62,000 nucleotides of DNA from Branchiostoma floridae (GCF_000003815.2 NC_049979.1:5228873-5290872), one strand, 5' to 3'; numbered from the stretch's first letter, positions 1-13,357 are shown. A program made the numbers and translations. The notes: generated by a model from the letters alone, not told the origin.

Positions 1-3000
1 GTCAGACAGCGTCACTCAGCAGACGTTGGGCCATAGGAATATCAAATGCCAAATCCCTTCCTGATCCAGGTCTATATGTTGCCCTAAGCCAGACATTATC
101 ACAGTTTCCCCACTGGGCCGATAACATGGTTGTAAAAGTGAACTGTCAATATTTCACCAGAGTAAGTGCTTTTAAAGGCAAACATGCAGATTTTTTTCAA
201 CAGAAAGAAGTGTTTTAAAACAGAAGCATCAGCACAGGTCAGAGCTAGACCCGTTACTTTGCCACTGACTGTAGAAGAAGCCACTCACCTCCAAGCTAAT
301 CTGTTTACATTGCGGGTCCAATTCTGAACAACAAATGGTAAGAGGATATACACAGGCTGTCCCAGAATTTGTGTATGACGATTCAACAGAACAGGAGTTC
401 TAATGAAAATAGATGATATAGGGGCTAATGAATTGGGTTACTTTGTGGTTTTAATTACCTACAGGCATGGTTTCTAGTGGTACCACTACTACTGCATAAA
501 TACATACAAGGGAAGTGTTCTTAGCACTGTGGGTATTACAGTGTCAAGATATTTGGCATGTAGTTGTTCAGAATGTTGATTATGTAGCAGCTTCTTGTGT
601 AAATGTCTGACATTTGGTGTTCAGGACCAGGGCGATCTTCAGGACCATGCATCCATTCTTCTAGACTGGTTACCAAACCCCAGGCTACCGTTCTTCCTGA
701 GACAGAAATTAGCTTGTTGGGATGTACAAAACTACATTACAATTACATGAAATTGATGAGTATGTATTTTCATAAGGTAAAATGAAAGATGTAACAACAA
801 AAATCATCAAAAAATTAAAGCTGGAGACAGGTCTGGTCTGATCTGCAAGTTTGATAGGGTAAATATTCTCAATAACCTTCTGTTTTGGTGAAGTTGTTGA
901 CAGTGTATCCTTCCAAAAGTGGTCTGTGAGTTAGGTTAAGGGTCAGTCTACTCTGTTGAAGGAAGTTAGCCAAATTGATGCTACCTAACAAGCTTATTGA
1001 TTGATTGCCAGTTTTTGATAGATGTTGTGTTACCTTGGGGCTACATTTGGAAGGGGGTAGATGTTTTGACTGATTATGTTCCAACAAGAGGTCTGTTTTA
1101 TGAAAGCTTCTTTCAACTGGCAAAAATCCTATCAGCACGTTTCTAACCCAGTTGTTCAGAACAATGAATGTGCATAACATTTGCATCGTCCTGAATGTAA
1201 CACAGCTCAGCCAGCTTGTATTTACAGAAGAGGGTCAATTGTATTCAGATAATGGCACTGGATCTCAAGTTTCACTGCATCACCTTTACAGGTTACCTTT
1301 GAACCAGAAACAATGACTAGATGTGTAGTGTAACATGTATCAATATTGTTTTACATTGTTTGACTTTGATACATGGAGTTTTTATCTGGATCAGTCATTT
1401 CTATTTTTTCATTGGGTGGTTCTTTTCAAGACCTTGGGTGGTTCTTTTCAAGTCTTCTGTTTCACTTAAACCAACTGTAACATTCAATTCAAGTTTTCAG
1501 CAATTTATAAAGAAGTACAGTTGTCCATTTGTTTAGTCCATATCACTTGCAGCGCCTGGCCTCCAAGGAAATCTTAGGATAAAGCAGACAGACCTCCATT
1601 TTAGATTCCAAAACACCCTAATTTCTGTATACAGAAGGCAACGGTGTATGTTATATGCAGGAGGATAAAACTGCAGCCGTCCGATGATGATGATGATGGA
1701 TAAAGAAGAAACTTCTTGCCAAGTGCTACTATTTCCAATGCCCTGTCTGATGATTTATTAACACTGTACAGCCGACCAAATTAGTTTGCAACATTCGAAT
1801 GAAGGAAGAAATTTGTAGTATGCAACATGTTTTTCCGAACAAAATTCTGAGAGTTGAGTACAAATTACACAGGCATTGCATGTGGATACTGAGATTGTTG
1901 TTATCATCTAATGTACAATTCGCAATTGATTCTGTCATCATTTATGCATATCCTTATCATGTAAATTCAAGAAGTATACTTCTGCTTTTCTTCACAATGT
2001 CATGTCTGCAGTGCTAGTGGCATCTTTCTCATCAACTGCATGGCCCATAGACATGGCTGCGACAACTAATGAGATATGGGCAATTGTGGGGTATGGTTTA
2101 CATTAACGGTATGTACTGAGTTGGATATCAGCCCCAGGGACAACTGCTTCCTTCCAGTTAACAGTCAGTGGTCATGAGGAATGAGGGACTGGTGCAACAA
2201 GTCCCAGGAAAATAACACGGCCAGGGTAGGAGGAAACAGTCAGTTGAGCTGTAGGCATTTTCCTTTCAAAGGTGAAAAGCTACCGGTACTCCTTTAGAAG
2301 CTAATCTGAACCTTTGATGTGGTAGTGAGTAAGGAGTTGCAGATGGACATGGTAGACTACAGAACCAGCGGTAACAAGCGCCAGAGTTTGGTTAAGAACA
2401 CTCTTTCCTGTCCGTCCCGCCAAGGGGAAAGATGTGTGAGATACAGAGATCTTTTGTACATGCCTGACGAGCAGCCTTCCATACCAGATAACAATACATT
2501 TCTTAGACTTATTCACCTCTTTTACTGTCTGTTGACACAACACCTGATCACGATCAATGGTATATATCTCATAGTGGACACCAAAGCCCTACCCTGTAAA
2601 TGTCCTATATTTAGTATCCTGTGGTTTTTGCTTTCCTTAGATCTCACCACCTTCAAAGATGAGGTAACTGATGCCCAACAGATAGCGCACGCTACACTAC
2701 TGAGGAGAGTAGCAACATAATCCTGGTGTCAGCCATTCTTAACCTTATGATGACAGTCTAGCACAACACACAAAATAAACATTCAAATATCCTCTTCAAG
2801 TGGTTTTATTCCGATCCGGCTTCCTGATAACGTATGAGGTGGCTTTTGTTTCTTGTTGATATGTGCCTTAACGTTGATCCATACTTTTTGAAAAGTAGGG
2901 TTTGGTCCGCTTACAGTTTCTGACTGGCTGTCTTCCTGTCAGCCTACAGTTGTGAGGGATAACACTTCAGATACTTAGATCTTGGAGGATGACTATGAAT

Positions 3001-3326
3001 AACCCCAAAAAACTTTACCATCCAAAATGTAAGCACGAATTGTAAGCTTGTATCATTATAAATATAATCTTTCTTTATTGAGTAGCTAGAATACTTCTAG
3101 AATACTAAGTTACTGGTGTATTGTAAGCATGATTTGATAAAAACAGCTGTGTTTTGGGGTGGTTCAGTGTAGCGAATAGTGAACGTTATGCATGAATATT
3201 GTGTTTGTGTGTACAGTGAGTGTTTTTCAGGCAAAAATGGATGGGCATTTTTGTGAAATGTTAATCACATATTTCGTGTTATGTCTCTTTGCTGTGATTA
3301 TATCTTACCAGTACTAGTACTAGCAT
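1..3326. other. Non-coding stretch, no supported gene
   Basis: I find no convincing exon here. The longest open frame (2319-2720, plus strand) has no recognisable domain, no splice context and ordinary local composition, so I treat it as chance. A (GAT)n run lies near 1685-1698. Overall the sequence is AT-rich and resembles intergenic or deep intronic DNA. Confidence 0.5.
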
Positions 3327-3466
3327 AGCCTGGATAACAGACCCCAGCCCGATCTCAAAAATATCTATAGATATCTTTATACATTTGTATTATATTTATA
3401 AGCACAAAACTGTGGTTCATCTATATATATATTTGAGATCGGGCAGGGGTCTGGTATCTAGGCTAC
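3327..3466. mobile_element. Short inverted-repeat element, TAGCCTGG family (Mutator-like?)
   Basis: The ends are inverted repeats of about 33 bp: TAGCCTGGATAACAGACCCC at the left and its imperfect complement ending TATCTAGGCTA at the right. The interior is AT-rich and non-coding. The 9 bp flanking each side agree at 7 positions (GTACTAGCA and CTAGTAGCA), suggesting a decayed 9-bp target duplication. A related terminus occurs in the element at 51981-52422, whose 9-bp duplication is perfect. Superfamily placement is inferred from duplication length only. Confidence 0.6.
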
Positions 3467-6400
3467 TAGTAGCAGAGCTTGAAGAAGAGAACTGCAGTGT
3501 CGCAGTTTGTTGTTGTTTTGCTGGATGCCTGTTTCTGATGATGATACACATGGTGGTGGGAGGAGAGAGGGAGGGAGGGCCCACAAACTGATAGGCCTCT
3601 TTTTAAGTGCAAGGTAAACAAAGTCAGTAATGACACCGCCACTGCACTGTCTTTTGATTTACCCACTTTAACAACTAGCCTTGTAAAAGCCAATTGGCCT
3701 TGTGGTGTATAAAGGATAGCTATTGAACTCTGTGTTTACTCAGTGATGTTGATGGGACAGCAAGTTGCAAGTTCCTACCAGTCAAAACAGTGCTTCATTT
3801 ACTGAGTGGTAGTCAATTAAACACATTGTAAAGTGATTAAGTCTTCCACACTAAACTTTAGGCTTTTTGAGGGAGAGGTGTATATGAAAGCAAGGAGATG
3901 AATTGTCAAGAGAAGCATAAGCAAAATGTTTATTCTTCAATTTTTTTTCAAGACTAAGCTTCTTTCTACTTAGGAACATGCCCTTGTATACACCAAAGTT
4001 TGTCTTGGTTACAGCAGAAGTCAAGGGGAAGAGTTTAAAGAGGGTATAGGTAGACTCTTTGTGTATAGCGTGTGAAGAATGTTAAACAGATTTCTTCTGG
4101 GTCGTAGGAGTTGATTAGTCAAAATTACTACAAGAGAAATAATCAGTGTTCAACCAGGCCGTAGTCCCGAACACCTCCATGCAAGCATTGATGATTGAAT
4201 TAAATCAAACCAACCAAAGATCACCATTTTTGTTCGCAATGAAATGCGACATATGAAATGTGAACATAGGTATTTGATAAGCAGGGACAGATGTTGGGTC
4301 TGTTGGATTGTGTTGTTGTTTTTTTGTTGTTGTAAAATTTTGAAATTTGACATTTGGTTACTTTCTGTAAAACTAAAAGTAAAAATCTGTAGCATCTGAC
4401 CTGAAGCATGGAAGCCTGTATAATTTACTATAAATATGAAGAACGAAAGTGACAATTTTTCAGTACAGAAATGTGTTATGAGAAAGATACCGGTGTATGC
4501 ATGTCGTAATTACATTGCCAAAGGGTACTCTATAATAAGTATGAGCATGTATTGTTGTTAAGGTATTGTATTCAGGAGGGAGAATACGCATGGATGATCA
4601 GACACACAGGGTCCCGACAACAAAATGTCCTGCCCAGCACACATGGGTGCGGGGCATTATAACTAGGAATGTGATACTGCTGCCCTAGGCAAACCTTCCT
4701 AGCTGAAAACCAATCTGCAGTCTTTCCTTCACTTTCAGTAGTTGTGAGATATTCTTGTCCTCGTACGAGTGTATACAAATCATGAAATGGAGGAAACAAA
4801 GCCGTAAAATGGGTAAAACACAACAACATACATGTCAGAAGCTGGACTCAATGACTGTTAGATCCTGCACCCAAGGCCAGCTATGAAACAGTTGGCTGAC
4901 TCAGTGACTAGGTATTTATCTGTGTTGACACAAACAAGAGGCAAGCAACTTAGCCTTAGTCATTTCAGTTTATTACATTAATAGCATTATAGGCAAACAG
5001 TATGCACTTCCCATTCAATTTCTCTTTCATCTGTCACAAGTAATAAGTGAAACTGAGAGAATTACCAAATGTCCTTTTTATGTTTTCAAGGAAATATTGT
5101 GCTGATTAAGTGATTCACCGCAGCATAAACACAGGATTAAGTCCTTAATCTGTGCAGGTGTTCACTGCAACTGCTTGTACAACAGGTTCCTGGAGAACAA
5201 CAATAATACATACATGGGTCTGTAGAGTCATAGCTTGGATACCAGCACCCAGCCTGATTTTTAAAAATCGGACAAAAGCTGGAAATGGTTGGATTTTAGA
5301 CCCCCTAGCAGCTCCCCTTGGCACTGCAGTGGTTTTGATATCTCATGTTCTGAACAAGTTATGTTCACGGTTTTGGGTTGTTCGATAGCTCTTGTTCAAA
5401 TTCATTACCATCATGGGATGATACTGGGGAGGGGGCTGATGGGTACTTAACCTTTAACCTGCAATATTTGTTACCATAGCAACAGTTGTGACCAATGACA
5501 TTCAAGCGTAAACATTAGATAAAGTTGGCCATTCCTAAGATCAAATGCGCTCTTTGTTTTCTCTGCTTGGAATATCTGGCTGGAAAGGTTTTTCATTGTG
5601 ATGTATGGAATATTGTGATGTATGCCCAAAATGCAGTGCAGAGCAGGAACCTAGCAGCAGGGGATATGAACCCCCAAATTAACTTGGCATGATAAAGGCT
5701 AGAGGAATGCGACATGTTTTGCATATCTGTATGTATGCCTAGCTTGCACAAATTATCAGGCTTCTGGGTATACAAAAGTATACAATATTAAAGACTCTAA
5801 ATTAGAATGAAGATGCTCATTGTTTTAGACAATCAGGACTGTGGATCAGTATTGTAAATTGTGTTGAAAAACATTGAAAATCAGTTGTATTTATGATGTA
5901 TTCTTTTCTTATTACGAAGCCATTTGAATAGTAAATGAATTTTCTAAAATAGGGAATTCATCTTTCTATCACTGTATAGAGTTGCTATATCGAAGTTTCA
6001 TTTGTCGAAATCACGATCAAATGCATCAACTTGACAACAGCATGGCGGCAACTACCGCAAGTTAAAATTCAATGTTCACTGCTTTGCCAACATGGCTGAT
6101 AGTGATTCCCAGGACAAACAACAGGATGGATTGCGGGAGGACCTATTAGAGTTTAGTGGCTGCCTGCTATTCCTGTGGTGGAAAGTTTCCTTATCATAGC
6201 CCAACTGTGCCCGGGGCATTAGTAGGGTATTTCTTAAATCTCAGTGGGGAACCATGGATCCTTTAGAAGGAAAGCAGACCCAGTCATCTTCTCTAACCAA
6301 TAATTATGATTTTTGAAATACTTCAGTTAAATTAGGTGGTAACCAACAATGGCCTCCAATTTCTTGCATAGCTTCTCTGGGTGATAGGATAGAGAAATCC

Positions 6401-7820
6401 CTTAGGATAAGGGGGACAAAGGAAAAGGCAACACAACCAGGTGGTAAGAAAGAGTTAAGGTGTGGTAGGATGGGAGGATCATACTTGTATCTCTGTGAGT
6501 CGTGTTCAACGATGCTGTTCAGAACAATACTGGGATATCACCGATCTCCGCCACAAAATTGCATAACCCAAGCCATTCTTGCCTAGGTGTCTGCAGACAT
6601 CCCCATATAAGGCACAAGTCAGATTGAAGCAGGCTGGTACCCTGTGTGGTGCCTTGGGGCATAGCAACATGGAATGTTGACTAGCCTTCCGAGCAGGCCA
6701 ACAGGAAGAGATGTCAGTTGAGATTATAGCTTTCCTATCACCTGGGGTATGTGCGATGGTGCAAGCAATCCTATCATTTCAGCCTCCCAATGACACACGG
6801 TGTAATCATAATGTGCAAAGTCCTGTTATCTGTTAAAGTGCCAGACAGTGAAATATAGGGGCAGATGTGCGGAAGGTGATGGTTTTGACTTCAGTAGAAC
6901 AGATCTATTTATTATGGTGTCCTCGTATAGCAGTTTGGTAGTTACGCTGCTTTTCATGTGGTTTGTAATTACTCCATGAAACCATGAAAGGAAAGTTATA
7001 ATAAGGCAAAAGGTTGTCTCACTAGTCTGTAGCCTTGTCTAGGCTTTCTAGTAATTAAATGCGTACTTATACCGACTATCAGCTGGGCCATTTTCATGTC
7101 ATGGCATAGGACTCTCTAAGGAAATGTAGTATTTTTCCTTGATTTCTAACCCGTGCATGAGAAAATCACATTGATTGTGTCTGCCCTTAAAATCCTTAAA
7201 AATGCAGATACACAGAGATGTAAGACTAAGATAGTTCTTCTATATCATGTATGAGCATTTGACATATAACTTATAAGAGCTGTGTAAAATCATGACATTA
7301 AACAAACCTTATTCATTAAGAAGGGGCAAGAAAGGTTCAGTCTGTTAACACTACAGAATCACCCTAAAAAAAGTAGAAATGGCCCCATTCTGAATTCCAG
7401 CAAACTGTAAATGACATTTTATTGAAATTTTTGAGAGATTTGTCCCAGTAAAGCCAGCACCACTTCCACCGGTCAGGCTGATCCCACCAGTGTGATGAAG
7501 GTCCCCATTGTGCAATGTACAGTAACATAAAGGCAGCTGCTTTTATTTTGTCCACTTGGCTATCTTGTTGCAAAGCTATTATTCATCAAATGTAGCAGAA
7601 AGCATGATTGATACATAAAGATCCTTGTACAATGTAAGAACTGGTCAATCTTTGGTATAAATATAACTCTATGTCTGATTAAAGTAAACAAAACAAGTGC
7701 TTTGATATTTAACTATTGGGCTTATAATAAAGTTTGTAGAGCTCAAGCCAGAATATTCAATGATGATATTGTTTGTAGAAAAAACAGCAGCACAAAAAAA
7801 ACTAGAGTTCGGCGACCTCA
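3467..7820. other. Non-coding stretch with repeat fragments
   Basis: No gene is supported. A fragment around 5228-5400 resembles both the TAGCCTGG termini (TAGCTTGGATACCAGCACCC) and the interior of the 7821-8893 repeat (CCCCCTAGCAGCTCC...GGCACTGCAG). The rest shows no domain, RNA gene or strong splice pair. A small open frame at 6092-6199 is listed separately. Confidence 0.45.
6092..6199 (+). other. Possible short first-exon ORF, 35 residues
   Basis: An ATG in good context (CCAACATGGC) opens a frame beginning MADSDSQDKQQDGLREDLL, an acidic, hydrophilic start typical of cytosolic proteins, which ends at TAG. A second ATGGCGGC (YY1-like) sits about 50 bp upstream. No good splice donor is visible, so this may be a processed-pseudogene fragment, a short ORF or chance. 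I do not recognise a family. Confidence 0.15.
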
Positions 7821-8893
7821 TACCTCCATGAAAATTTAGAGCTTTCGTAAATTCCATGCAATTGACTAACACATTAACATAATTTATGCATGGTGTTGTT
7901 AATCATTGAATTACGTACACATGTCACAATTATAAAATTCCCATTATTAATCATAATCAAGTGGTTTTGCAATTTTTGCATACATTATGCAAATAAGTTC
8001 CTCATGACCATATTTGGTATCTGCTTATATTCTACCTATCATAATTAACATGTGTTACATGTATTGAAGTCCAGTCATTGAAAACGATGGAACTATACAA
8101 TTTCCTCATTAATTATGCAAATTAAGTCTTCATTTGCATAACATGTATATCATTATGAACATCTTTGCCTAAGCTACCTGCATGCCTAAAATGCAGGCAA
8201 TCCGTCGTTCCTTTCTGCAGTTATTATCTTTGGAGTGTCTTGACAAAAACACCCCTGCAGTTCCACAATTAAATGTTAGGGGGCTGAAACTTGCCCCACT
8301 TGTTTATGGCGCTAAAAGCTATCTACCACCTAAATGTCAAGACCATAGTATGTCTTGAACAAGAGATACATTGAAAAAACTGCTATGATAGATTATTCTC
8401 ATTAATTATGCAAATGTACGCCTATTTTGCATAATTAGTATCTTATCTTGTAAAACATTATCTAAGGTACCTACATACTAAAAATGATGAAAATCCGTTG
8501 TTCCCTTCTTGAGTTATCCTCTTCACAAGTTTTTGACAAAAATGCCCCTGCTATCCTAAAACTAGACGCTAGGGGGCCCAAACTTATGCCATTTATTTCT
8601 GAGCACAAGAGCTATCTAATACTCAAAAATCGTGACCATAGCATGTTCAAAACACCGAGATAGCAAAACCGGAAGTTGCGCTGCAGTACCAAGGAGAGCC
8701 GCTAGGGGGCCCAAAATCAAATCATTTCCAGCTTTCATCACACACTACCAACACACCAAGTATGAAACCAATCCACTTAACCCTTCATGAGTTATGCTGA
8801 CCACAAATATGCGGACACACAGACAGACACACACACAGACACACACACACACAGACACACCAAAAACTATACCTCCATTTTTTCATGGAGGTA
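7821..8893 (-). mobile_element. 1.1-kb non-autonomous repeat with TACCTCCATG ends
   Basis: The ends are inverted copies (TACCTCCATGAAAATT at the left, TTTTTTCATGGAGGTA at the right). The interior has repeated blocks: ATTAATTATGCAAAT-type motifs near 8110 and 8400, and two copies of a roughly 250-bp segment with CTAGGGGGC...AAACTT (about 8270-8345 and 8565-8600, plus 8700). A CA-rich microsatellite (8811-8860) lies just inside the right end. The end itself can fold into a small hairpin (CCTCCATTTTTTCATGGAGG). No coding capacity was seen. A partial relative with the same end lies at 38706-38985. Confidence 0.55.
8811..8860. repeat. CA-rich microsatellite
   Basis: Interrupted (ACAC/CAGACA)n tract inside the repeat at 7821-8893. 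It explains the cysteine/valine-rich open frame on the opposite strand, which is not a gene. Confidence 0.9.
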
Positions 8894-9862
8894 ATAACGA
8901 TCCAGTTGGTGAGGATTGCATCCAATGCAAATACCTCGATAGTTGTCAATAAAACAGCCAAAGAAACTGCCACCATCTTGCTTGCTATTTTGTTATGCAT
9001 CAAATATCCCTAAACGAGAGAGAAACTTTGCCTGGGTATCACTAGAATAAGTCGAGCTGTGCTAATGTAGTCAGCTAGATACCAGTTTATTGATGACTCG
9101 GGGTTTGCCCCAAAATCAAAATGTAATTTTTCCTTGAGTATCTTAGAGGTCACGAAGAGGTCCTACATTGCTAATGTTTTGAACTACTTCAGCTAGATAG
9201 AAGGGCCACCTTAGAGTTAGAATATCTGTCCTCCTCCTGACCAATCAAAGTTGAGCATACATTGGTATGGTCTGAAGTAAACACTATCAGAGTATACATT
9301 CTTGCTGACTGGAATGGAACGGGACAGGTGAGGGGGCAAGGCATTATAGCACAGGTAACTTCGAAATCTTTTGTGAGAAGATAGACACACTTTCAGAAAT
9401 ACATGTATCAAAGGAAGACCGTTCCATCGAGGTATGGGTGTTAACCAGGGTTAGAATATCATGTTGTGGACAAAAAAAAAGTGAAAATTCTAAAAAAACT
9501 CTTGTAATTACAGTTTTGGTTCCTAGTAGCATACAGGATTCCTGAGCTGCCATAGGAAATGTTGTGTTTTCAGCAACCAGAAGTGTCCTTGTACTGGACC
9601 AGTCATCCAAACAGAGTAAATAATTTGGAAAAATGGGGGGTTTCTTTGTTCACAGAGAAGAAAAACAATGGAAAAGGAAGTGCCCTAGCCTCTTCGTTTT
9701 TGGAACAACATTATGAGTAGAATAGAGTAGAGTTCTTTATATAAAAGGATAAGGAAGACAGGATGACTGCAACTTTATAATATGTACATGTATGTACATT
9801 GCCATTGGTTATCAGATAGCCAATAGGAATTGAATTATTGATGCTAGATTATGTGTTACGTC
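8894..9862. other. Non-coding stretch
   Basis: No gene, RNA or clear repeat was recognised. A short GAGTAGAATAGAGTAGAG tract (9714-9735) recurs near 20109-20130. Confidence 0.5.
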
Positions 9863-10214
9863 CAGGGCTCGAAATACCCACTTGCCCACTTGAAAATGCA
9901 ACCGCCTTTTGCTTTGAGCAACTTGATTTTAAACCCAGGTTGCACACTGAGCAACCTGAAATTTTGCCGTTGGAACACTGCTTTTTCCCCACCTACATCA
10001 ATTAACATGCATAAGCTTTTGTATTTATTTTTTGATAACATAAAACATATTACATAGTTAAATATAACTGGAAGAAAAGATAATGGATAAGTAACTGATT
10101 TGAAGAAAGTAACAATTTGAAAGTGGGGCAACCTGAAATGTTAATGGCGCAACCTGGCTTTTGACTCAGATTGCCACTTGGACAACCTGGCTGAAAAAAG
10201 TATTTCGGGGCCTG
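9863..10214. mobile_element. hAT-like MITE, CAGGGCTCGAAATAC ends
   Basis: The 15-bp termini are imperfect inverted repeats (CAGGGCTCGAAATAC and GTATTTCGGGGCCTG), of the CAGGG type common in hAT elements. The interior repeats the phrase 'cAACCTGgcttt' several times on both strands. A second element with the same ends is at 41519-41842. I could not see a convincing 8-bp target duplication, so the superfamily is tentative. Confidence 0.6.
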
Positions 10215-10441
10215 TATGTTCTACTGTCAGATATTGACATAGTATTGTGCCCTCTGATTGTTTGCTGAATGTTGAACATGATGCATGTGAAATTTTATGA
10301 GGTTACTACCTGTTTTCTTGTCTGTAGTCAATCCTGTACACGATTTTAAATGTCACAGCTAATGCTTCCCTACCACCAGAATCCAGATCATTGATTTTCA
10401 TTAAATGCACTGTCCAAAGGAATTTCTTTCAACTGACAGTG
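10215..10441. other. Short unique spacer
   Basis: Nothing recognised. Confidence 0.5.
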
Positions 10442-10672
10442 TAACGCTAGTTCACTTTTATCCGCGGGGTAACCTATATCCGCTGTGTTGCTAAACTTAT
10501 TCAGGGATATCAAGTCGATGGATGGTAGTTTCAAATTGTTCTAGTTTCAAATTGTACTATTTTCAAAATACAGCAGATTGAAACCATCATCTGTCGACTT
10601 GATATCCTGAATACATTGTTCTTAAAAAGAACGGATAAAGGTTACCCTACGGATAAAGGTGAACTAGCGTTA
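10442..10672. mobile_element. TA-flanked palindromic MITE, copy 1
   Basis: The ends are TAACGCTAGTTCAC and GTGAACTAGCGTTA. Inside them lie a second inverted pair (GGATAAAGG / CCGCGGGGTAACC type) and a third (GATATCAAGTCGA...TCGACTTGATATC). The element is therefore nested palindromes throughout. TA at each end would fit Tc1/mariner-type insertion. A diverged copy at 56449-56668 lies in an intron of the Pou2 gene. Confidence 0.75.
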
Positions 10673-12183
10673 TATTGTAAGCATATCTTGTAGATTCTGT
10701 TTGATCAGCACTTTATAATGATTCTTACAGTTGAAATGTGTGGCTGGGAGAAATTTGACACAGGACTAATTATGAATCACCAAAGCAGAAAATTTGAAAC
10801 TAGGGCAACCATGACACTTTTTCACATTAGATTTAAGGTGTTTGGTGAAGCATGAAGCTAATTTGCATATGATAAATGCATATTTTTTTCTTTGCTACAA
10901 TTTCAAATCTGAAGCTGTTGTGCAATTTATCTATAACATTCTTTCTTGAAAAAAATGGGTCCAATATTTTGGAATGGCATATTAGGCCATGCCTGTGATA
11001 TATATATTTTTTTATATTGGAAAGAGGAGAACCCTTTGCATATGTAAACCCTGTATCAGTTGTCTACGTGTTTAGTTATATATGTGGACAAAGTCCACTA
11101 AAGATGCTCAATAGAAGCAACTGAAACCAATGTTGCAAGTAGCCAACATCAACATGTCTTCTGCTGGAAACTTAAGATGCTGGGAAAATAGACTTGGGTG
11201 GTCCAGCTTAAATCATCAATTATGTCCAGTGTTAGACATTTGCTTCAGGTCTCAAATTTTAAACAAAGGAGATTCTGACGTTTTGCGTTCCCTCTTTTTT
11301 TTCTGGCATAGCCAATGACCTGGAGTTATACTGGCTTAAGTTCAGGCCACTACCTTTAACCTCTAAAAAGCTCTATTACTCCGAGTGACTCAACTTTCAA
11401 TGAATTTGTTCTCATATGCAGGTACTGTAATTAAAAACAATTCTGTCACATGACAGATTCTGTTTCATTCATCCAATTGTATATCTTACAGAAGGTAGCC
11501 TTTACTGATAGTATTACCATTGTACAGTTACATCATAGAAACACATTGCATATAATTCATGCATATAACTGTGAAATATTCAATACGATATCAAACTAGG
11601 AACTATTCATTTCTCAGTAGATAATGTTCCCCCAATGGGTACATGCCTGATTACGTCTCTGTTTTAATTTGCAAAGATTCTGATTTATGCAGTAGGTTTG
11701 AGGGCATACGTTTTACTGCAGTATCAGAAAAGCATTTATGCCCCTTCCATTGTCAGGAGTGTTGCATTTCACGCAGGTAACAACAAATAGTAACTGTTGT
11801 AATCACATAATTCCCTCATCATGTTGTCAGGGCAGTCTTTTGTGGTGAGAACATTGTGATTTTTGTTTTTGGTCTGAATGACAGTGTGAATTGACACTGA
11901 GAAGACTAAACCATTAACCAATGTATTTTGTTTACAATTACAGGAATGGGACTGTTTGAAGGCCCTGTACTGAATTAGACGGGAAGGACAGGCAACATCT
12001 ACGTAAGAGGACCTGACAACAAGGTAGGGCAGTGGTCCAGATAAAAGTTAGGCTTTGTAAGTAAGGTGTTTAATGTAATTGTAATAAACTGTCAATTATT
12101 CTCTAGCTAGTAGGTTGTAGATGATGTGGTGTGAAAACACATTTGTAATTGCATTTGTGAAGGAAATGAAGAATACGCCTAAA
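10673..12183. other. Non-coding stretch, possible leader exon
   Basis: AT-rich sequence without domains. A segment at 11944-12023 is bounded by TTTACAATTACAG and AAG|GTAGGG, so it could be an 80-bp untranslated exon, but open reading gives no support. Confidence 0.3.
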
Positions 12184-12292
12184 CCTAGTTACTCAAACAA
12201 CTGGATAGGTTTGGAAAAACCATATCCAGTTGTTTGAGTAACTACTTTTTGGTGGATCTTATTACCTTGATGACTAATCTACATCGACGTGA
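12184..12292. mobile_element. Penelope-type terminal-repeat fragment (palindromic)
   Basis: Two inverted copies of TTACTCAAACAACTGGATA meet head to head, followed by TACTTTTTGGTGGATCTTATTACC and ending near CATCGACGTGAA. The same block ends the copies at 38255-38412 and 40543-40924. This copy lacks the hammerhead-like core seen in those two. Confidence 0.5.
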
Positions 12293-12432
12293 AATGAAGA
12301 ATAGTTAAATCCAATCTATACACCACTGGGTAATACAAATGAGAGTATCAGAGGGTTCCGAAGTCATCTGACAGCCTTGATCAGTCAAAATGTATTCTGT
12401 TGTGTGTACGTATGTGTTGACTGTTAAAGTTA

Positions 12433-12791
12433 GGAAAGTAGTTCGCTCCGTTGTTAATTATACACTATATACAGTTGCTTCTCTGCTGTTCCATCTGGGA
12501 TTCTTGGCCATGTTAATGTCTAGAATCGTCCAAATTTTGGATGAGGGTGCTGATTGGTCCCTACACATGAGCGAATTAAGGAATGGGTTCAAGCGCTCAT
12601 TCGAACATTCGTTCCAACATCCAAAATTCCTTGGTCCACTTGCGGGAGGCCTGTTGTCATCGAACGAGTGCTTTAGAACCCAGTCCTAAATTAACTGACG
12701 TTAGCACCAAACGGTTTGAATGTGCAGTTCCCCAGACGGATAGCAGAAGCGAACATAGGAGCGAACGACTACCCGGATGGTACCCAGGCTA
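12433..12791 (+). mobile_element. TAGCCTGGGTACC-family MITE, truncated copy
   Basis: It matches the inverse of 51981-52422 over most of its length. Shared blocks include AGTAGTTCGCTCC, ATTTTGGA...GATTGGTCCCTACACATGAGCGAATT, GCGGGAGGCCTGTTG and CTGACGTTAGCACCAAACGG. The right end (GGTACCCAGGCTA) is intact; the outer ~20 bp at the left are lost or replaced. Open frames here that share peptides with frames at 51980-52210 come from the repeat, not from a gene family. Confidence 0.7.
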
Positions 12792-13093
12792 TGGGTCATC
12801 TGCGGTTAAAGGGCCATGTTCTGTTGTATCTCCAAACAGTATTGATTTTAGACACCCACAGAAACAAAATAGTAACAAATAAACCAATAAAGAGTCTTTG
12901 TTCTTTTCTATGTATGTTGATGATGATACAGACTTCAGAGAGGCACCTGTCCTCCATCCGGTTTGGGTCTCTAACTTCTAAAAGTTTAGTCCACAGTGTC
13001 TGCCAGTTTGGGAACGAACTAACGGGTTTAAACTACAGTTGGCATCATAGGGCTCTCTGCAGACAGTTAAATCTAGATAGGTCATATACTTGC

Positions 13094-13150
13094 CCGAACA
13101 GCACTTTCACTTGCCCTGGACAATAGGGCTAGTGGACCTGTCCAACCCTG
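13094..13150. repeat. Fragment of the CAGGGTTGGACAGG hAT-like family
   Basis: A terminal fragment reading CACTTGCCCTGGACAATAGGGCTAG...TGTCCAACCCTG. It matches one end of the full element at 45943-46278 and a second fragment at 40183-40243. Confidence 0.5.
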
Positions 13151-13357
13151 TACTTATATAGACAAGGTGGTGCAATACCATTATTATTATGCTCAGGGAG
13201 AGCATCATCAGGACTGGCAAAGAACAACACAACAGTGAAAAAAGTCTTTGACTTTATCTTCAGAATGATTGACAAATATTATTTCATCTTTCATCGAAAG
13301 AATGTGAAACTAGCAATATCCTGCGAGTATTGTCAGATAGATAACTATTCCCCAGAC

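Noticed and set aside
2319-2720. 133-codon open frame, plus strand
   Set aside because: No domain, no flanking splice signals and no codon pattern; a frame of this length is expected by chance in this much AT-rich DNA.
8785-9003. Cysteine-rich minus-strand frame
   Set aside because: Product of the CA microsatellite read in antisense.
12583-12882. Peptide sharing STKRFECA...DSRS with a frame at 51980-52210
   Set aside because: Both lie in copies of the same TAGCCTGGGTACC MITE; the shared peptide reflects repeated DNA, not a protein family.
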